Shown here piece by piece: positions 35,608 through 44,095 of a stretch of DNA of 64,000 nucleotides. The notes beneath the pieces were generated by a model. That model was given only the letters and a program-made list of their open reading frames with translations. It did not search any database and had not been told where the DNA came from. Position 1 is the stretch's first letter; each line of letters starts with the position of its first letter. This DNA is from Clostridia bacterium (GTDB lineage: Bacteria > Bacillota > Clostridia > Christensenellales > CAG-138): contig JAGACA010000010.1 in assembly GCA_017614315.1 (NCBI GenBank), positions 166,511 through 230,510 on the forward strand. The letters run 5' to 3'. Both the position numbers and the translations under genes were made by a program.

Positions 35608-38154
35608 TTGAGAAAGAGAGAACTGGAAAAAAAGCCGTTTATAAGGCTTATAATAATCGGGCTCCTGCTTATAGCGATGATGACCACCCTCATCGTGCAG
35701 CTTTTCCGCGTGACCGTCGCGCAGGGCGAAGCCTACACCGCCGAGGCGGAGCAGCTGGCTTCCCGAACGATAATCACGAAGGGCAAGCGCGGCAGGATAC
35801 TCGACCGCAACGGTCTCGTGCTCGCATATGATGAGACCTGTTTCAACGTTGAATTCTTAAGGGACGGCAACAACCGCACCAACTACGATAAGGCCGTCTA
35901 CACCGAGGCCATGATAAAGGCCATAGATATTATCGAAAAGGGCGGCGGCAAGGTCATCGACACCTCGTACATCACCAAGGACGAGTTCGGCAATATCGTT
36001 TACGATTTCGGCGTGACGAGCGAAACGTTCATCAAATCCCGCTACCGCAATTTCCTTAACGTCTGCGGCTTTTCGATGAAGGACAAGGAGGATATGTCCA
36101 CCTGGATCAAGGCGCCCGAGGCGTATCTTGAATTGAGGAAGGCGTGGTACATCCCCGAGGAGCTTTCGTTTGAGGAGACGCGCAAGGTCATATCCATATG
36201 GCAGGAGCTTTTGCTCAACAATTACCGTTCCTATCTGCCGGTCACGATCGCATATGACGTGAGTCTGAGCGTAGTCGCCGAAATAGAGATGCGTAAGAAC
36301 GAGCTTCCCGGGCTCCGGACGTCGCAGAGCACCACAAGGCATTATCCCTACGGCGAGACGGCCGCACACATCGTCGGCTACTGTCAGAAGATGAGCGCCG
36401 AGAACGCGGACGAGTATCTCGAGCTCGGCTATTCGTATGAGGATTACATAGGCGTTTCGGGCGTCGAGGCGAGCATGGAGCAGTATCTGACCGGCGCGAC
36501 GAAGGAGCATCAGGGCTCCATCGAGATCGAGGTCAATTCCGCCAACGCCGTCGTCAGCCGCGTTTACAAGTCTGCTGCAACCGACGGCAACGACGTTACG
36601 CTCACGATCGATATGTCCATGCAGATCGTCGCCGAACAGGCGCTGAAGGATATAATCGAATACATCCATAAAAAGGAGCTCGACAAGATCTATCCTAACG
36701 GCGACGGCGTTCCCGACAGGAAGTACGAGGGCTATGACAGCATCGCCCTTGCCGAGACCGGCGCGATAGTCATAATGGACGTGAACAGCGGACAGGTGCT
36801 CGCTTTGGCGAGCTATCCCAGCTACGATCCCAACTGGTTCATTCAGGGACTGACGCCGGAACAGGTGGAATATCTTTACGGCGACGCCGACGTCAGCGGC
36901 GACTTTGCCGACAGGACCACTCCCACCCGAAACAAGGCGATCTCGATGAAGCTCGCTCCGGGCTCGATATTCAAGATGTGCACCGGGCTCGCGGGGCTTA
37001 TGGAGGGCGTTATCGGGCTTGACGAGACCATAGACGACAACTCGCCGTACATCTATCACGACGAAGAGACCGGAAGGGACGTCGATACCAAGGCAAAGTG
37101 CTGGACGCTGTATCCTTCGAAGCACAAGGATCAGGACATAATAAAGGCGCTGACCAACTCCTGCAACTACTATTTCTACGAGGTATCGTACCGTTTGGGC
37201 ATCGACAGGCTGGTCAAATGGGCGGAGAAGCTCGGCATGTCCTCGAAGACGGGTATCGAGCTCACCGGCGAGACGAAGGGCATCATCGGCGGTCAGTCGG
37301 CGATGTACGACAACACCCGCGCCTATAACGACCAGGGCACTTCTCTGCCCCTCCTCGTTTACCGCAGTCTGTGCCGGCTTCTGACCGGATATCAGAACAT
37401 GCGCGGCGTCGAGGCGGATCAGGACGCGATATCCCAGTGCGCGCAGGATCTTATGATACTGCAGGACGGTTCCCTTAAGGGTAAGGGCTCCGAGGTGCGA
37501 AGCATACTTTCAAGGTATCTCGGCATCCCGGACGGTATTTCGCGCGCGCAGGGCTGGGACGGCGAGATCACTTCGCTCCTTGCCGAGCTCCAGTGGAAGG
37601 CGTCTTACACCATCCGAACCGGTATCGGTCAGGGCATCATGCTTATCACCCCGATCGAAGCGGTCAGATACGTCGCGGCGATCGCGAACGGCGGGACCGT
37701 TTACGACGCGCATATAGTGGGCTCCGTATCCTCCCCCGAGGGCGCAGTGATAATGTCCACCGAGCCGACGGTCTTCAGCAAGATCGACGCTCCCGATTCC
37801 TATTGGGACGCGATACGTCAGGGAATGAAGGGCGTTGTTTCCCCCGAGGACGGCGGTACAGCGAGTACGGCGTTCTCGCGCCGCTATGACGAGCTCGGGT
37901 TCCTTGCCCTTACGAGCGGCAAGACCGGCTCCGCGCAGGTCGGCGGCGTTACCATCGACATCCAGAACACGAGCTGGTTCGTCGCGTTCGCGCCGAACGA
38001 TGATCCCGACATAGCCATCGTCGTATGCGTGCCGAACGGACTTTCCGGTTCCTCCTCCGCAGGCGCGGTCGAAGACGTGCTTACCTATTATTTCACGAAG
38101 CTCAATACAATGGCTTCGGATACGCTCGCCGGCATGAACGGCATTACTCCTTAA
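35608..38154 (+). CDS. mrdA: penicillin-binding protein 2 (elongasome transpeptidase)
   Basis: An 848-residue class B PBP that cross-links peptidoglycan during elongation, with an N-terminal membrane helix (about 12-34), a dimerisation/pedestal domain and a transpeptidase domain. Active-site motifs are SIFK (Ser453, Lys456), SCN at 518-520 and KTG at 772-774. The SCN-to-KTG distance is about 250 residues, roughly 90 more than in E. coli PBP2, because of an inserted segment around 570-670. The start codon is TTG one base after the mreD stop, with only a weak binding site. The context mreC-mreD-PBP2 is classic. Confidence 0.93.
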   Translation: MRKRELEKKPFIRLIIIGLLLIAMMTTLIVQLFRVTVAQGEAYTAEAEQLASRTIITKGKRGRILDRNGLVLAYDETCFNVEFLRDGNNRTNYDKAVYTEAMIKAIDIIEKGGGKVIDTSYITKDEFGNIVYDFGVTSETFIKSRYRNFLNVCGFSMKDKEDMSTWIKAPEAYLELRKAWYIPEELSFEETRKVISIWQELLLNNYRSYLPVTIAYDVSLSVVAEIEMRKNELPGLRTSQSTTRHYPYGETAAHIVGYCQKMSAENADEYLELGYSYEDYIGVSGVEASMEQYLTGATKEHQGSIEIEVNSANAVVSRVYKSAATDGNDVTLTIDMSMQIVAEQALKDIIEYIHKKELDKIYPNGDGVPDRKYEGYDSIALAETGAIVIMDVNSGQVLALASYPSYDPNWFIQGLTPEQVEYLYGDADVSGDFADRTTPTRNKAISMKLAPGSIFKMCTGLAGLMEGVIGLDETIDDNSPYIYHDEETGRDVDTKAKCWTLYPSKHKDQDIIKALTNSCNYYFYEVSYRLGIDRLVKWAEKLGMSSKTGIELTGETKGIIGGQSAMYDNTRAYNDQGTSLPLLVYRSLCRLLTGYQNMRGVEADQDAISQCAQDLMILQDGSLKGKGSEVRSILSRYLGIPDGISRAQGWDGEITSLLAELQWKASYTIRTGIGQGIMLITPIEAVRYVAAIANGGTVYDAHIVGSVSSPEGAVIMSTEPTVFSKIDAPDSYWDAIRQGMKGVVSPEDGGTASTAFSRRYDELGFLALTSGKTGSAQVGGVTIDIQNTSWFVAFAPNDDPDIAIVVCVPNGLSGSSSAGAVEDVLTYYFTKLNTMASDTLAGMNGITP

Positions 38155-38167
38155 AACCGGAGGGTAT

Positions 38168-39283
38168 ATGTACGTAGTGATCCCGGCTTATAAGCCGGAT
38201 AAAAAGCTTTACGGTGTGATCGAAGGGCTCGTTGACGCGGGCTTTGATTTCGTCATAGTCGACGATGGCAGCGGCGAAGAATTCTGTCCCCTGTTCGACA
38301 GCATCGAGGCCGATTTCGGGCCGTGCGTGACCCTGCTCCGTCACGATGTGAACCGCGGCAAGGGCAGAGCCATGAAAACGGCTTTCGAATACGTGCTTGC
38401 TCACGGCGATGAAAACGACGGCGTTATCACCGTCGACGCCGACGGTCAGCACCTGCCCGCCGACGTTAAAAAGGTCGCCGCGGCCTGGCGCGAAACGCCC
38501 GACAGCCTCGTGCTCGGCAGCCGTCATTTCACGGGCAAGGTGCCGTTCAAGAGCAAGTGGGGCAACGGCTTCACGAGGATCGTTTTCGCCGTCACGACCG
38601 GCGTCCGCGTGTTCGACACGCAGACCGGCCTCCGCGCTTTTTCCGTTAAGCGCATACCCGAGATGCTCGAGATAAAGGGCGAGCGCTACGATTACGAGAT
38701 GGCACAGCTTCTGGATGCCACAAAGGATCATATCGACATCCGCGAGGTCACGATAGATACGGTCTATTTAGAGGGCAACAAGTCCAGCCATTTCCGCGTT
38801 TTGCAGGATTCGTTCCTCATCAACAAGATGATATTCAAATTCATGCTGATGAGCTTCGTATCGTTTCTCGTCGACTACTTCACCGTGCTCGCGTCGTCCG
38901 AGATACTCGCCTCTCTGCCCGCGGCGGTCGAGGTCGCAAGGAACAAATACCTTATGCCTATGTTCGACCGCATGGTCGACACCCACCTTGTCGCGCTCGT
39001 GCTGGGAAGGCTTCTGGGCTCGACCGTGAACTTTCTTTTGAACCGCAATCTCGTGTTCAAAACGGGCGACAAGCTGGCGCCGGTCAGGTATTTCGTTGTG
39101 GTCTGTCTGCTCGTCGCCGCGAACTACGGGCTTATCGCCCTGATCGTGAGCGGCAATAACGGTCTGCCTCTCTGGATAGGACAGCTGATCTCGCAGGCGA
39201 TACTCTACCCCGTAAGCTTCATGCTGCAGCGCACTTTCGTATTCCCCTCGAGGCGTAAAGAAAAACGGGTCAGGAAAGCATGA
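38168..39283 (+). CDS. GT2 glycosyltransferase fused to a GtrA-like membrane domain
   Basis: A 371-residue two-domain protein. Residues 1-215 are a GT-A fold with VIPAYKPD, IVDDGS and the metal motif DADGQH, like dolichyl/undecaprenyl-phosphate sugar transferases. Residues 215-365 contain four hydrophobic helices of the GtrA family (LGRLLGSTVNFLLNRNLVFK, ending LQRTFVFP), thought to flip lipid-linked sugars. The fusion suggests synthesis and translocation of an undecaprenyl-phosphate sugar for wall or teichoic decoration. CGGAGG precedes the ATG. Its stop overlaps mntP. Confidence 0.9.
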   Translation: MYVVIPAYKPDKKLYGVIEGLVDAGFDFVIVDDGSGEEFCPLFDSIEADFGPCVTLLRHDVNRGKGRAMKTAFEYVLAHGDENDGVITVDADGQHLPADVKKVAAAWRETPDSLVLGSRHFTGKVPFKSKWGNGFTRIVFAVTTGVRVFDTQTGLRAFSVKRIPEMLEIKGERYDYEMAQLLDATKDHIDIREVTIDTVYLEGNKSSHFRVLQDSFLINKMIFKFMLMSFVSFLVDYFTVLASSEILASLPAAVEVARNKYLMPMFDRMVDTHLVALVLGRLLGSTVNFLLNRNLVFKTGDKLAPVRYFVVVCLLVAANYGLIALIVSGNNGLPLWIGQLISQAILYPVSFMLQRTFVFPSRRKEKRVRKA

Positions 39284-39870
39284 AAACGGATCTTGCATTA
39301 TTCATACTGAACAGTATGCTCCTCGGCGTCGGTCTTGCGATGGACGCCTTTTCCGTATCGCTCGCGAACGGGCTGAACGAGCCGAAAATGAAGCCCGGAC
39401 GCATGTGTCTCATCGCGGGGACTTTCGGCGCGTTCCAGGCGGCGATGCCCATGATCGGATGGGTGATCGTGCATACTGCGGTGCATTATTTCAGCGTGAT
39501 AGACAGGTTCATTCCGTGGATAGCCCTCGCGCTGCTCGCGTTTATAGGCGGAAAAATGATATTCGAGGGCATAAAGAACCGCAATTCCGAAGCGGAAAAG
39601 CCCGCAGTCGGAGTCTGGGGGCTTATCGTGCAGGGCGTCGCCACGAGCATCGACGCGCTTTCAGTCGGATTCACGATCGCGGACTATGAGCTTTCAAGCG
39701 CGATACTCGCCGCGCTCATTATCGCTTCCGTCACTTTCGTGATCTGCATGGTCGGGCTCGTGCTCGGCAAAAAGGTCGGTACGAAGCTCGCGTGGAAGGC
39801 GTCGATACTCGGCGGAGTGATACTGATCGCGATAGGGATAGAGATATTTATCAGCGGGCTGATAAAATGA
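39280..39870 (+). CDS. mntP: manganese efflux pump MntP
   Basis: A 196-residue protein with six membrane segments and the two internally related MntP motifs: GLAMDAFSVSLANGL near the start and QGVATSIDALSVGFTIAD in the second half, both with the conserved Asp. It exports Mn2+. The gene overlaps the glycosyltransferase stop by 4 bases; no Mn riboswitch (yybP-ykoY) is seen. A strong bidirectional terminator follows. Confidence 0.92.
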   Translation: MKTDLALFILNSMLLGVGLAMDAFSVSLANGLNEPKMKPGRMCLIAGTFGAFQAAMPMIGWVIVHTAVHYFSVIDRFIPWIALALLAFIGGKMIFEGIKNRNSEAEKPAVGVWGLIVQGVATSIDALSVGFTIADYELSSAILAALIIASVTFVICMVGLVLGKKVGTKLAWKASILGGVILIAIGIEIFISGLIK

Positions 39871-39895
39871 AATTTGCCTGCGGCGATTCATACAA

Positions 39896-39926
39896 AAAAC
39901 CGCTTCCTATTTAAGGAAGCGGTTTT
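39896..39926. terminator. bidirectional terminator between mntP and rpmA
   Basis: A 13-bp perfect stem (39896-39908 with 39914-39926), loop ATTTA, with A-run and T-run ends so it works on both strands. Confidence 0.9.
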
Positions 39927-39937
39927 GGTTATCGCTT

Positions 39938-40231
39938 TTACGCGATCTCTTCTTCTTTCTCGTAAACACTTACGCACTTGCGGCCGCCGTGCTTTGTCTC
40001 AAAGCGGACGACGCCGTCGATCTTTGCGTAAAGGGTGTCATCCTTGCCGATGCCGACGTTGGTGCCGGGATGGAAGTGAGTGCCGCGCTGCCTGACGAGA
40101 ATGTTGCCCGCGAATACGAACTGACCGTCAGCACGCTTGAGCCCCAGACGCTTGGATTCGCTTTCGCGGCCGTTGCGGGAGCTTCCTACGCCCTTTTTAT
40201 GTGCAAAAAGCTGCAGATCGAAACTGAACAT
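39938..40231 (-). CDS. rpmA: 50S ribosomal protein L27 with cleavable N-terminus
   Basis: A 97-residue L27. The N-terminus is extended by FSFDLQLF before AHKKG, the Firmicutes motif cut by the protease Prp so that the mature N-terminus reaches the peptidyl transferase centre. [20 protein letters not shown] and [16 protein letters not shown] are canonical. It is last in rplU-prp-rpmA. The Shine-Dalgarno GGAGG is about 12 bases from the ATG, overlapping the end of prp. Confidence 0.97.
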   Translation of the reverse strand: MFSFDLQLFAHKKGVGSSRNGRESESKRLGLKRADGQFVFAGNILVRQRGTHFHPGTNVGIGKDDTLYAKIDGVVRFETKHGGRKCVSVYEKEEEIA

Positions 40232-40232
40232 A

Positions 40233-40568
40233 TTAAGCTTTAACCTCCCTCTTTAGGATTTTGAGATAGTCACTGTATTTTTCCTCGATGGAACGAAGCC
40301 CCAGGAGCATCGTTTCCAGAATCAGCTCCGCCTTTTCACGCTCCTCGCCGGTGATCTCCGGTCTGAGCATGAGCCGAAGCTCGCCGTCCTTCTGTTCCGC
40401 GTCGACGGCTGCGTGAGCAAGCTCTGTCACGCCGAGATACGCGGTCTGTGTGAGGGCCGAGACCGCCGCGCAGACGATGTCCTCTCCCTTGTCGGCATAT
40501 CCCGAATGTCCCTTTGCGGTGAATCCTATCGGGCGGCCTTCAGAATAACGGACGGTAATCCTTGTCAT
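40233..40568 (-). CDS. prp: ribosomal-processing cysteine protease Prp
   Basis: A 111-residue YsxB/Prp-family cysteine protease. The catalytic His and Cys lie in [20 protein letters not shown] at 12 residues' spacing, as in characterised Prp. It removes the N-terminal extension of L27 encoded by the adjacent gene. It lies between rplU and rpmA, the standard Firmicutes order. Confidence 0.95.
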   Translation of the reverse strand: MTRITVRYSEGRPIGFTAKGHSGYADKGEDIVCAAVSALTQTAYLGVTELAHAAVDAEQKDGELRLMLRPEITGEEREKAELILETMLLGLRSIEEKYSDYLKILKREVKA

Positions 40569-40581
40569 GAACGATCCCCTC

Positions 40582-40887
40582 TCAGCCGATGGAAACGATC
40601 TTGACCTTGGTGTACGGCTGGCGATGACCCTGCTTCTTGCGGATGTTCTTCTTGGGTTTATACTTGAAGATGATCACTTTCCTGCCCTTGCCATGCTCAA
40701 CGACCTCGCCGATGGCCTTAACGCCCTCAACGAAGGGCTTGCCCACGGCAACGGTCTCGCCGTCCGCCGTCATGAGTACATCGAGTTCGACCTTTGCGCC
40801 TACCTCTGCGTCAAGCTTTTCGACGAGGATCTCGTCTCCGGCTTCGACCTTGTACTGCTTACCGCCGGTTACGATAATAGCGTACAT
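40582..40887 (-). CDS. rplU: 50S ribosomal protein L21
   Basis: A 101-residue L21 starting [18 protein letters not shown], with the C-terminal [24 protein letters not shown] that contacts 23S rRNA. AGGAGG lies 10 bases before the ATG at 40887. A longer frame upstream covers the leader and promoter and is not coding. First gene of rplU-prp-rpmA. Confidence 0.97.
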   Translation of the reverse strand: MYAIIVTGGKQYKVEAGDEILVEKLDAEVGAKVELDVLMTADGETVAVGKPFVEGVKAIGEVVEHGKGRKVIIFKYKPKKNIRKKQGHRQPYTKVKIVSIG

Positions 40888-40973
40888 TCCGAAATTTCCT
40901 CCTCTGACCAGTCTCGCCCGTGCGTCGGTGCGCGCAAAAGGGCGCGTCTTAATACCGCCACGGAGCGGCTCAA
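40888..40973 (-). promoter_or_regulatory. structured 5' leader of rplU, probable L21 leader
   Basis: The roughly 86-base untranslated leader contains stacked small hairpins: CCGC...GCGG, then GCGC-CCTTTT-GCGC, then a further GC-rich stem before AGGAGG. Firmicutes rplU leaders are known autoregulatory elements (Rfam L21_leader). I assign it on position and structure, not on a checked covariance match. Confidence 0.5.
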
Positions 40974-40979
40974 TGACAG

Positions 40980-41008
40980 ATGATATCACTTAAAGCTTTT
41001 TTTGTCAA
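40980..41008 (-). promoter_or_regulatory. sigma-A promoter of rplU-prp-rpmA
   Basis: Minus strand TTGACA (41008-41003), 17-base spacer, TATCAT (40985-40980). Confidence 0.82.
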
Positions 41009-41061
41009 CGGCAAAATGCTGATTTTTTATATATAATAACGTTTTTTCGTCATTTTGCGAC

Positions 41062-41089
41062 TTGACTCGGCACGGCTTGATGGTACAAT
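41062..41089 (+). promoter_or_regulatory. sigma-A promoter of the OGG gene, predicted to give a leaderless mRNA
   Basis: TTGACT at 41062-41067, 16-base spacer, TACAAT at 41084-41089. The expected start of transcription, about 7 bases further on, coincides with the ATG at 41096. Confidence 0.72.
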
Positions 41090-41095
41090 ATCAGT

Positions 41096-41965
41096 ATGAA
41101 AACCGTGATTGACGAAAAAACCGTCCGATTCGAGGGGATCGGATGCTTCGATCTTAAAAAGAGCGCGCTCTGCGGGCAGGCGTTCCGTTGGCGCGAAAGG
41201 CCGGAGGGCGTCGAGGGCGTCGTCCGAGGCATTCCCGTACTCGCTGTTCAGGACGGCGGCGTGCTGACCGTTTACGGCGCGAAAAAAGATGACGCGCGAA
41301 TGTGGGCGAACTATTTCGACCTGTACCGCGATTACGCCGCGATCGAGCGCGAGGTTATGAACGATCCGCGCCTTAAGGTCTGCTTTCCCGAGGCGCACGG
41401 CATACGCGTATTCAATCAGGAGCCGTTCGAGGCGCTCATATCTTTCATAATCTCCCAGAACAACAACATAAAACGCATTTCGGGCATTGTCGAAAGGCTG
41501 TGCGCAAAATGCGGCGAGCCCGTTTCCTTTATGGGCGAAACGCGCTATGCCTTCCCCACTGCGGAGAGGCTCGCGGCCTTATCCGAGGCCGAGCTCACCG
41601 CGCTCGGCACGGGCTACCGCGCGCCGTTCATCAAGACCGCGGCGGAAAGGGTGCTCGGCGGATACGATCTCGAGGCGCTGAAAGACATGAAGCTCGAAGA
41701 AGCGCGGGCGGAGCTGAAGACCTTCCTCGGCGTAGGGCCGAAGGTCGCGGACTGCATACTGCTCTTCTCGCTCGGACACGCCGACGCCTTCCCCGTCGAC
41801 GTATGGATCGACCGCGCGATGAAGGCGCTGTTCTTCGACGGGAACGCAGCGAAGAAAGCGGAGCTTTACGAGGCGGTATCGGGGCTCGGAGAATACTCCG
41901 GCTTGATCCAGCAGTACATTTTCCAGTACGCGCGTAAGGTCGGGAGAGAAGGACTGGAAAAATGA
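41096..41965 (+). CDS. ogg: 8-oxoguanine DNA glycosylase/AP lyase (OGG1 type)
   Basis: A 289-residue HhH-GPD glycosylase with an N-terminal OGG_N domain (CFDLKKSALCGQAFRW). It excises 8-oxoguanine opposite C. The hairpin-helix-hairpin FLGVGPKVADC contains the Schiff-base Lys216, and Asp235 in FPVDVW is the catalytic acid. Their 19-residue spacing equals that of Lys249 and Asp268 in human OGG1. Bacterial OGG1 homologues are mostly found in Clostridia. There is no Shine-Dalgarno before the ATG, and the promoter places the transcript start at or next to it. Confidence 0.9.
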   Translation: MKTVIDEKTVRFEGIGCFDLKKSALCGQAFRWRERPEGVEGVVRGIPVLAVQDGGVLTVYGAKKDDARMWANYFDLYRDYAAIEREVMNDPRLKVCFPEAHGIRVFNQEPFEALISFIISQNNNIKRISGIVERLCAKCGEPVSFMGETRYAFPTAERLAALSEAELTALGTGYRAPFIKTAAERVLGGYDLEALKDMKLEEARAELKTFLGVGPKVADCILLFSLGHADAFPVDVWIDRAMKALFFDGNAAKKAELYEAVSGLGEYSGLIQQYIFQYARKVGREGLEK

Positions 41966-42028
41966 ATTTCCGTCTGCGGCGGAGTGAATCTCGTCACGGC
42001 GAATTCCGTCGCACCGCCATAAATATAT

Positions 42029-42057
42029 TTGAATCCTTTCTCTTTCGGGTGTATAAT
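42029..42057 (+). promoter_or_regulatory. sigma-A promoter of buk
   Basis: TTGAAT at 42029-42034, 17-base spacer, TATAAT at 42052-42057. Confidence 0.8.
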
Positions 42058-42097
42058 CAATACTTGGAAACCATCTCTTTCGAAAGGAGTTCGCATT

Positions 42098-43180
42098 ATG
42101 GAAAAGAATTTTCGCGTGCTTGCGATCAACCCCGGCTCCACCTCCACCAAGGTCGGCGTTTACGAGGGTTATACGATGCTTTACGAGGGCACCGTACGTC
42201 ATTCTCAGGAGGAGCTTTCGAAGTATCCGACCATCCACGATCAGAAGGATATGCGTATGGAGCTCGTCGAGGAGCTCATCGAGGAAAACGGCTATAAGCT
42301 TTCCGAGATGGACGCTTTCGTCGGCCGCGGCGGCATAGTCCGTCCCCTTAAGAGCGGCGTTTACACGATCAACGAGAAGCTGATGGACGACCTTAAGAAT
42401 CTTCCCAGCGCACAGCGTCACGCCTCCATGCTCGGCGGCGTCATCGCACGGGCTTTCGGCGACGCGTACGGCAAGCCGAGCTTCATCGTCGACCCCGTTA
42501 CCGTCGACGAGCGCGAGGAGATCGCGAAGATCACCGGCATACCCGAGATCAAGCGCGACTGCATTTTCCATTGCCTTAACCAGAAATCCGCATGCCGCTA
42601 TCACTGCAGACTGAACGGTCTCAAGTATGAGAACATAAACGCCGTCGTGGCGCACATGGGCGGCGGCATTTCCGTCGCGGCGCACAGGCGCGGTGTGATC
42701 GTCGACGTGACCGACGCCATCTCCGGCGAGGGTCCCTTCACTCCCGAGCGCTGCGGCTACATCCCCGCGAGGCTCCTTGCCGACCTCATTTACGAGGGCG
42801 GCTATTCCAGGGAAGAGGTCTATAAGCTTATCTCCGGCAAGGGCGGACTCATGGCGCACTTCAATACCAACTCCGCTCTCGACGTCGAAAAGATGATCGA
42901 GAACGGCGACGAGCACGCGAAGCTCGTGTACGAGGCCATGGCGTACAACATCGCCAAGTGCGTCGGCCAGATGGCCGCCGTACTCTCGGGCGACGTAGAC
43001 GCCGTGATACTGACCGGCGGCATGGCGTATTCGAAGATGCTCACCGATTACATCTCCGAGCACGTCAAGTTCATCGCCCCCGTGTTCGTCTATCCGGGCG
43101 AAGGCGAGCTCTCCGCGCTCGCGGCCGGCGCGATGCGCGTCCTCAACAACGAGGAGGAGCCGAAGGAGTACCTCGGCTGA
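42098..43180 (+). CDS. buk: butyrate kinase
   Basis: A 360-residue ASKHA-fold acyl kinase. NPGSTSTKVGVYEG, FVGRGGIVRPLKSGVY, AHMGGGISVAAHRRG and DAISGEGPFTPERCG are typical of butyrate (and branched-chain fatty acid) kinases. It makes ATP and butyrate from butyryl phosphate at the end of butyrate fermentation, or works in the reverse direction for branched acids. AAAGGAG precedes the ATG. The partner phosphate butyryltransferase is not adjacent, unlike in ptb-buk operons. A hairpin terminator follows. Confidence 0.93.
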   Translation: MEKNFRVLAINPGSTSTKVGVYEGYTMLYEGTVRHSQEELSKYPTIHDQKDMRMELVEELIEENGYKLSEMDAFVGRGGIVRPLKSGVYTINEKLMDDLKNLPSAQRHASMLGGVIARAFGDAYGKPSFIVDPVTVDEREEIAKITGIPEIKRDCIFHCLNQKSACRYHCRLNGLKYENINAVVAHMGGGISVAAHRRGVIVDVTDAISGEGPFTPERCGYIPARLLADLIYEGGYSREEVYKLISGKGGLMAHFNTNSALDVEKMIENGDEHAKLVYEAMAYNIAKCVGQMAAVLSGDVDAVILTGGMAYSKMLTDYISEHVKFIAPVFVYPGEGELSALAAGAMRVLNNEEEPKEYLG

Positions 43181-43201
43181 TCCCAAGACTTAAAGCGTGC
43201 G

Positions 43202-43236
43202 CCTGCGCCGAAAAACGCGCGAGCGCGCAGGTTTTT
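43202..43236 (+). terminator. intrinsic terminator of buk
   Basis: CCTGCGC at 43202-43208 pairs with GCGCAGG at 43225-43231, followed by TTTTT. The T-tract ends exactly at an in-frame ATG (43237) that is an alternative start for pth. Confidence 0.72.
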
Positions 43237-43320
43237 ATGAGCATAATATCGTTTTTCAAAACCATCTTCACGAGACCCGATAAGGGGCAGATAAGGTTCG
43301 ATCCTTCGGAGTACAAGGAT

Positions 43321-43926
43321 ATGTTTATAATTGTCGGACTCGGGAATCCCGGCCGCGAATATGCCGAGACGAGGCATAACGCGGGATACATGGCGCTCGA
43401 TCTTCTCGCGGAAAAGTTCGATATCGACGTGTGCCGTCACAATTTCAGGAGCGTTTACGGCGAGGGACGTATCGGAACGGAAAAGGTCGTGCTTGCGAAG
43501 CCCGAGACGTTCATGAACAATTCCGGATTTGCCGTGCGCGATCTCATGAGCTGGTACAAGGCCGACCGCGATCACCTTATCGTGATATACGACGACGCGG
43601 ACATTCCGACCGGCACCATCCGTCTCCGCGACAGGGGCTCCGCCGGCACGCATAACGGCATGAAGAGCATCGTCTATCAGCTCGGCTTCGACGATTTCCC
43701 CCGAATAAGGATCGGCATCGGCGGCGCGGAGCACGGCATGATAGGCCACGTGCTCGGCGCTTTTTCGGACGAGGAGAAGCCGTTTGTGAAGGAAACGATA
43801 CGCGAGGCGGCCGAGGCAGCGGAGCTGATCGCCCTCGGAAAAATGCAGGAGGCGCAGGCAAAATTCAACCATAAGGGCTCGAAAAAGAAGCCCGAAAGCG
43901 GCGAAAACACCCCGGAAAACGGGTGA
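43321..43926 (+). CDS. pth: peptidyl-tRNA hydrolase
   Basis: Pth recycles peptidyl-tRNAs by cutting the ester bond. The protein begins MFIIVGLGNPGREYAETRHNAGY (catalytic His in TRHNAGY). PETFMNNSG, the YDDADIPTGTIRLR segment and SAGTHNGMKSI complete the active site. From this ATG it is 201 residues with a Lys/Gly-rich tail. GGAG lies 9 bases upstream. An in-frame ATG at 43237 would add 28 residues, a kind of extension seen in some Clostridia, but it abuts the buk terminator and has only a weak site. No separate promoter is evident. Confidence 0.92.
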   Translation: MFIIVGLGNPGREYAETRHNAGYMALDLLAEKFDIDVCRHNFRSVYGEGRIGTEKVVLAKPETFMNNSGFAVRDLMSWYKADRDHLIVIYDDADIPTGTIRLRDRGSAGTHNGMKSIVYQLGFDDFPRIRIGIGGAEHGMIGHVLGAFSDEEKPFVKETIREAAEAAELIALGKMQEAQAKFNHKGSKKKPESGENTPENG

Positions 43927-43983
43927 GGATGCTCCGGGCAGCGGGGAAAAAAGCCCGATTTACCTCATGTTTTTCAAAAAAAG

Positions 43984-44016
43984 TCGTGAATTAACAAATT
44001 TTTCACGATTTTTTTA
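43984..44016 (+). terminator. intrinsic terminator of pth
   Basis: TCGTGAA (43984-43990) pairs with TTCACGA (44002-44008); the stem extends through a G-T and A-T pairs, with seven T on the 3' side. Confidence 0.8.
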
Positions 44017-44017
44017 T

Positions 44018-44045
44018 TTGATATTCACTTATTCTGTGTTATAAT
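44018..44045 (+). promoter_or_regulatory. sigma-A promoter of the NlpC/P60 gene
   Basis: TTGATA at 44018-44023, 16-base spacer, TATAAT at 44040-44045, directly after the pth terminator. Confidence 0.72.
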
Positions 44046-44095
44046 GTATATGGCATTATGTGCCGATTAAAGACTGTCAGAACGGAGGTGAAACT

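Noticed and set aside
39838..39895. Regulatory RNA (yybP-ykoY) linked to mntP
   Set aside because: mntP starts inside the preceding glycosyltransferase gene with a 4-base overlap, leaving no leader; the only structure nearby is the 3' terminator.
42958..43236. Upstream extension of pth into buk
   Set aside because: It overlaps buk coding sequence in another frame and crosses a terminator; Pth similarity begins at 43321 (possibly 43237).
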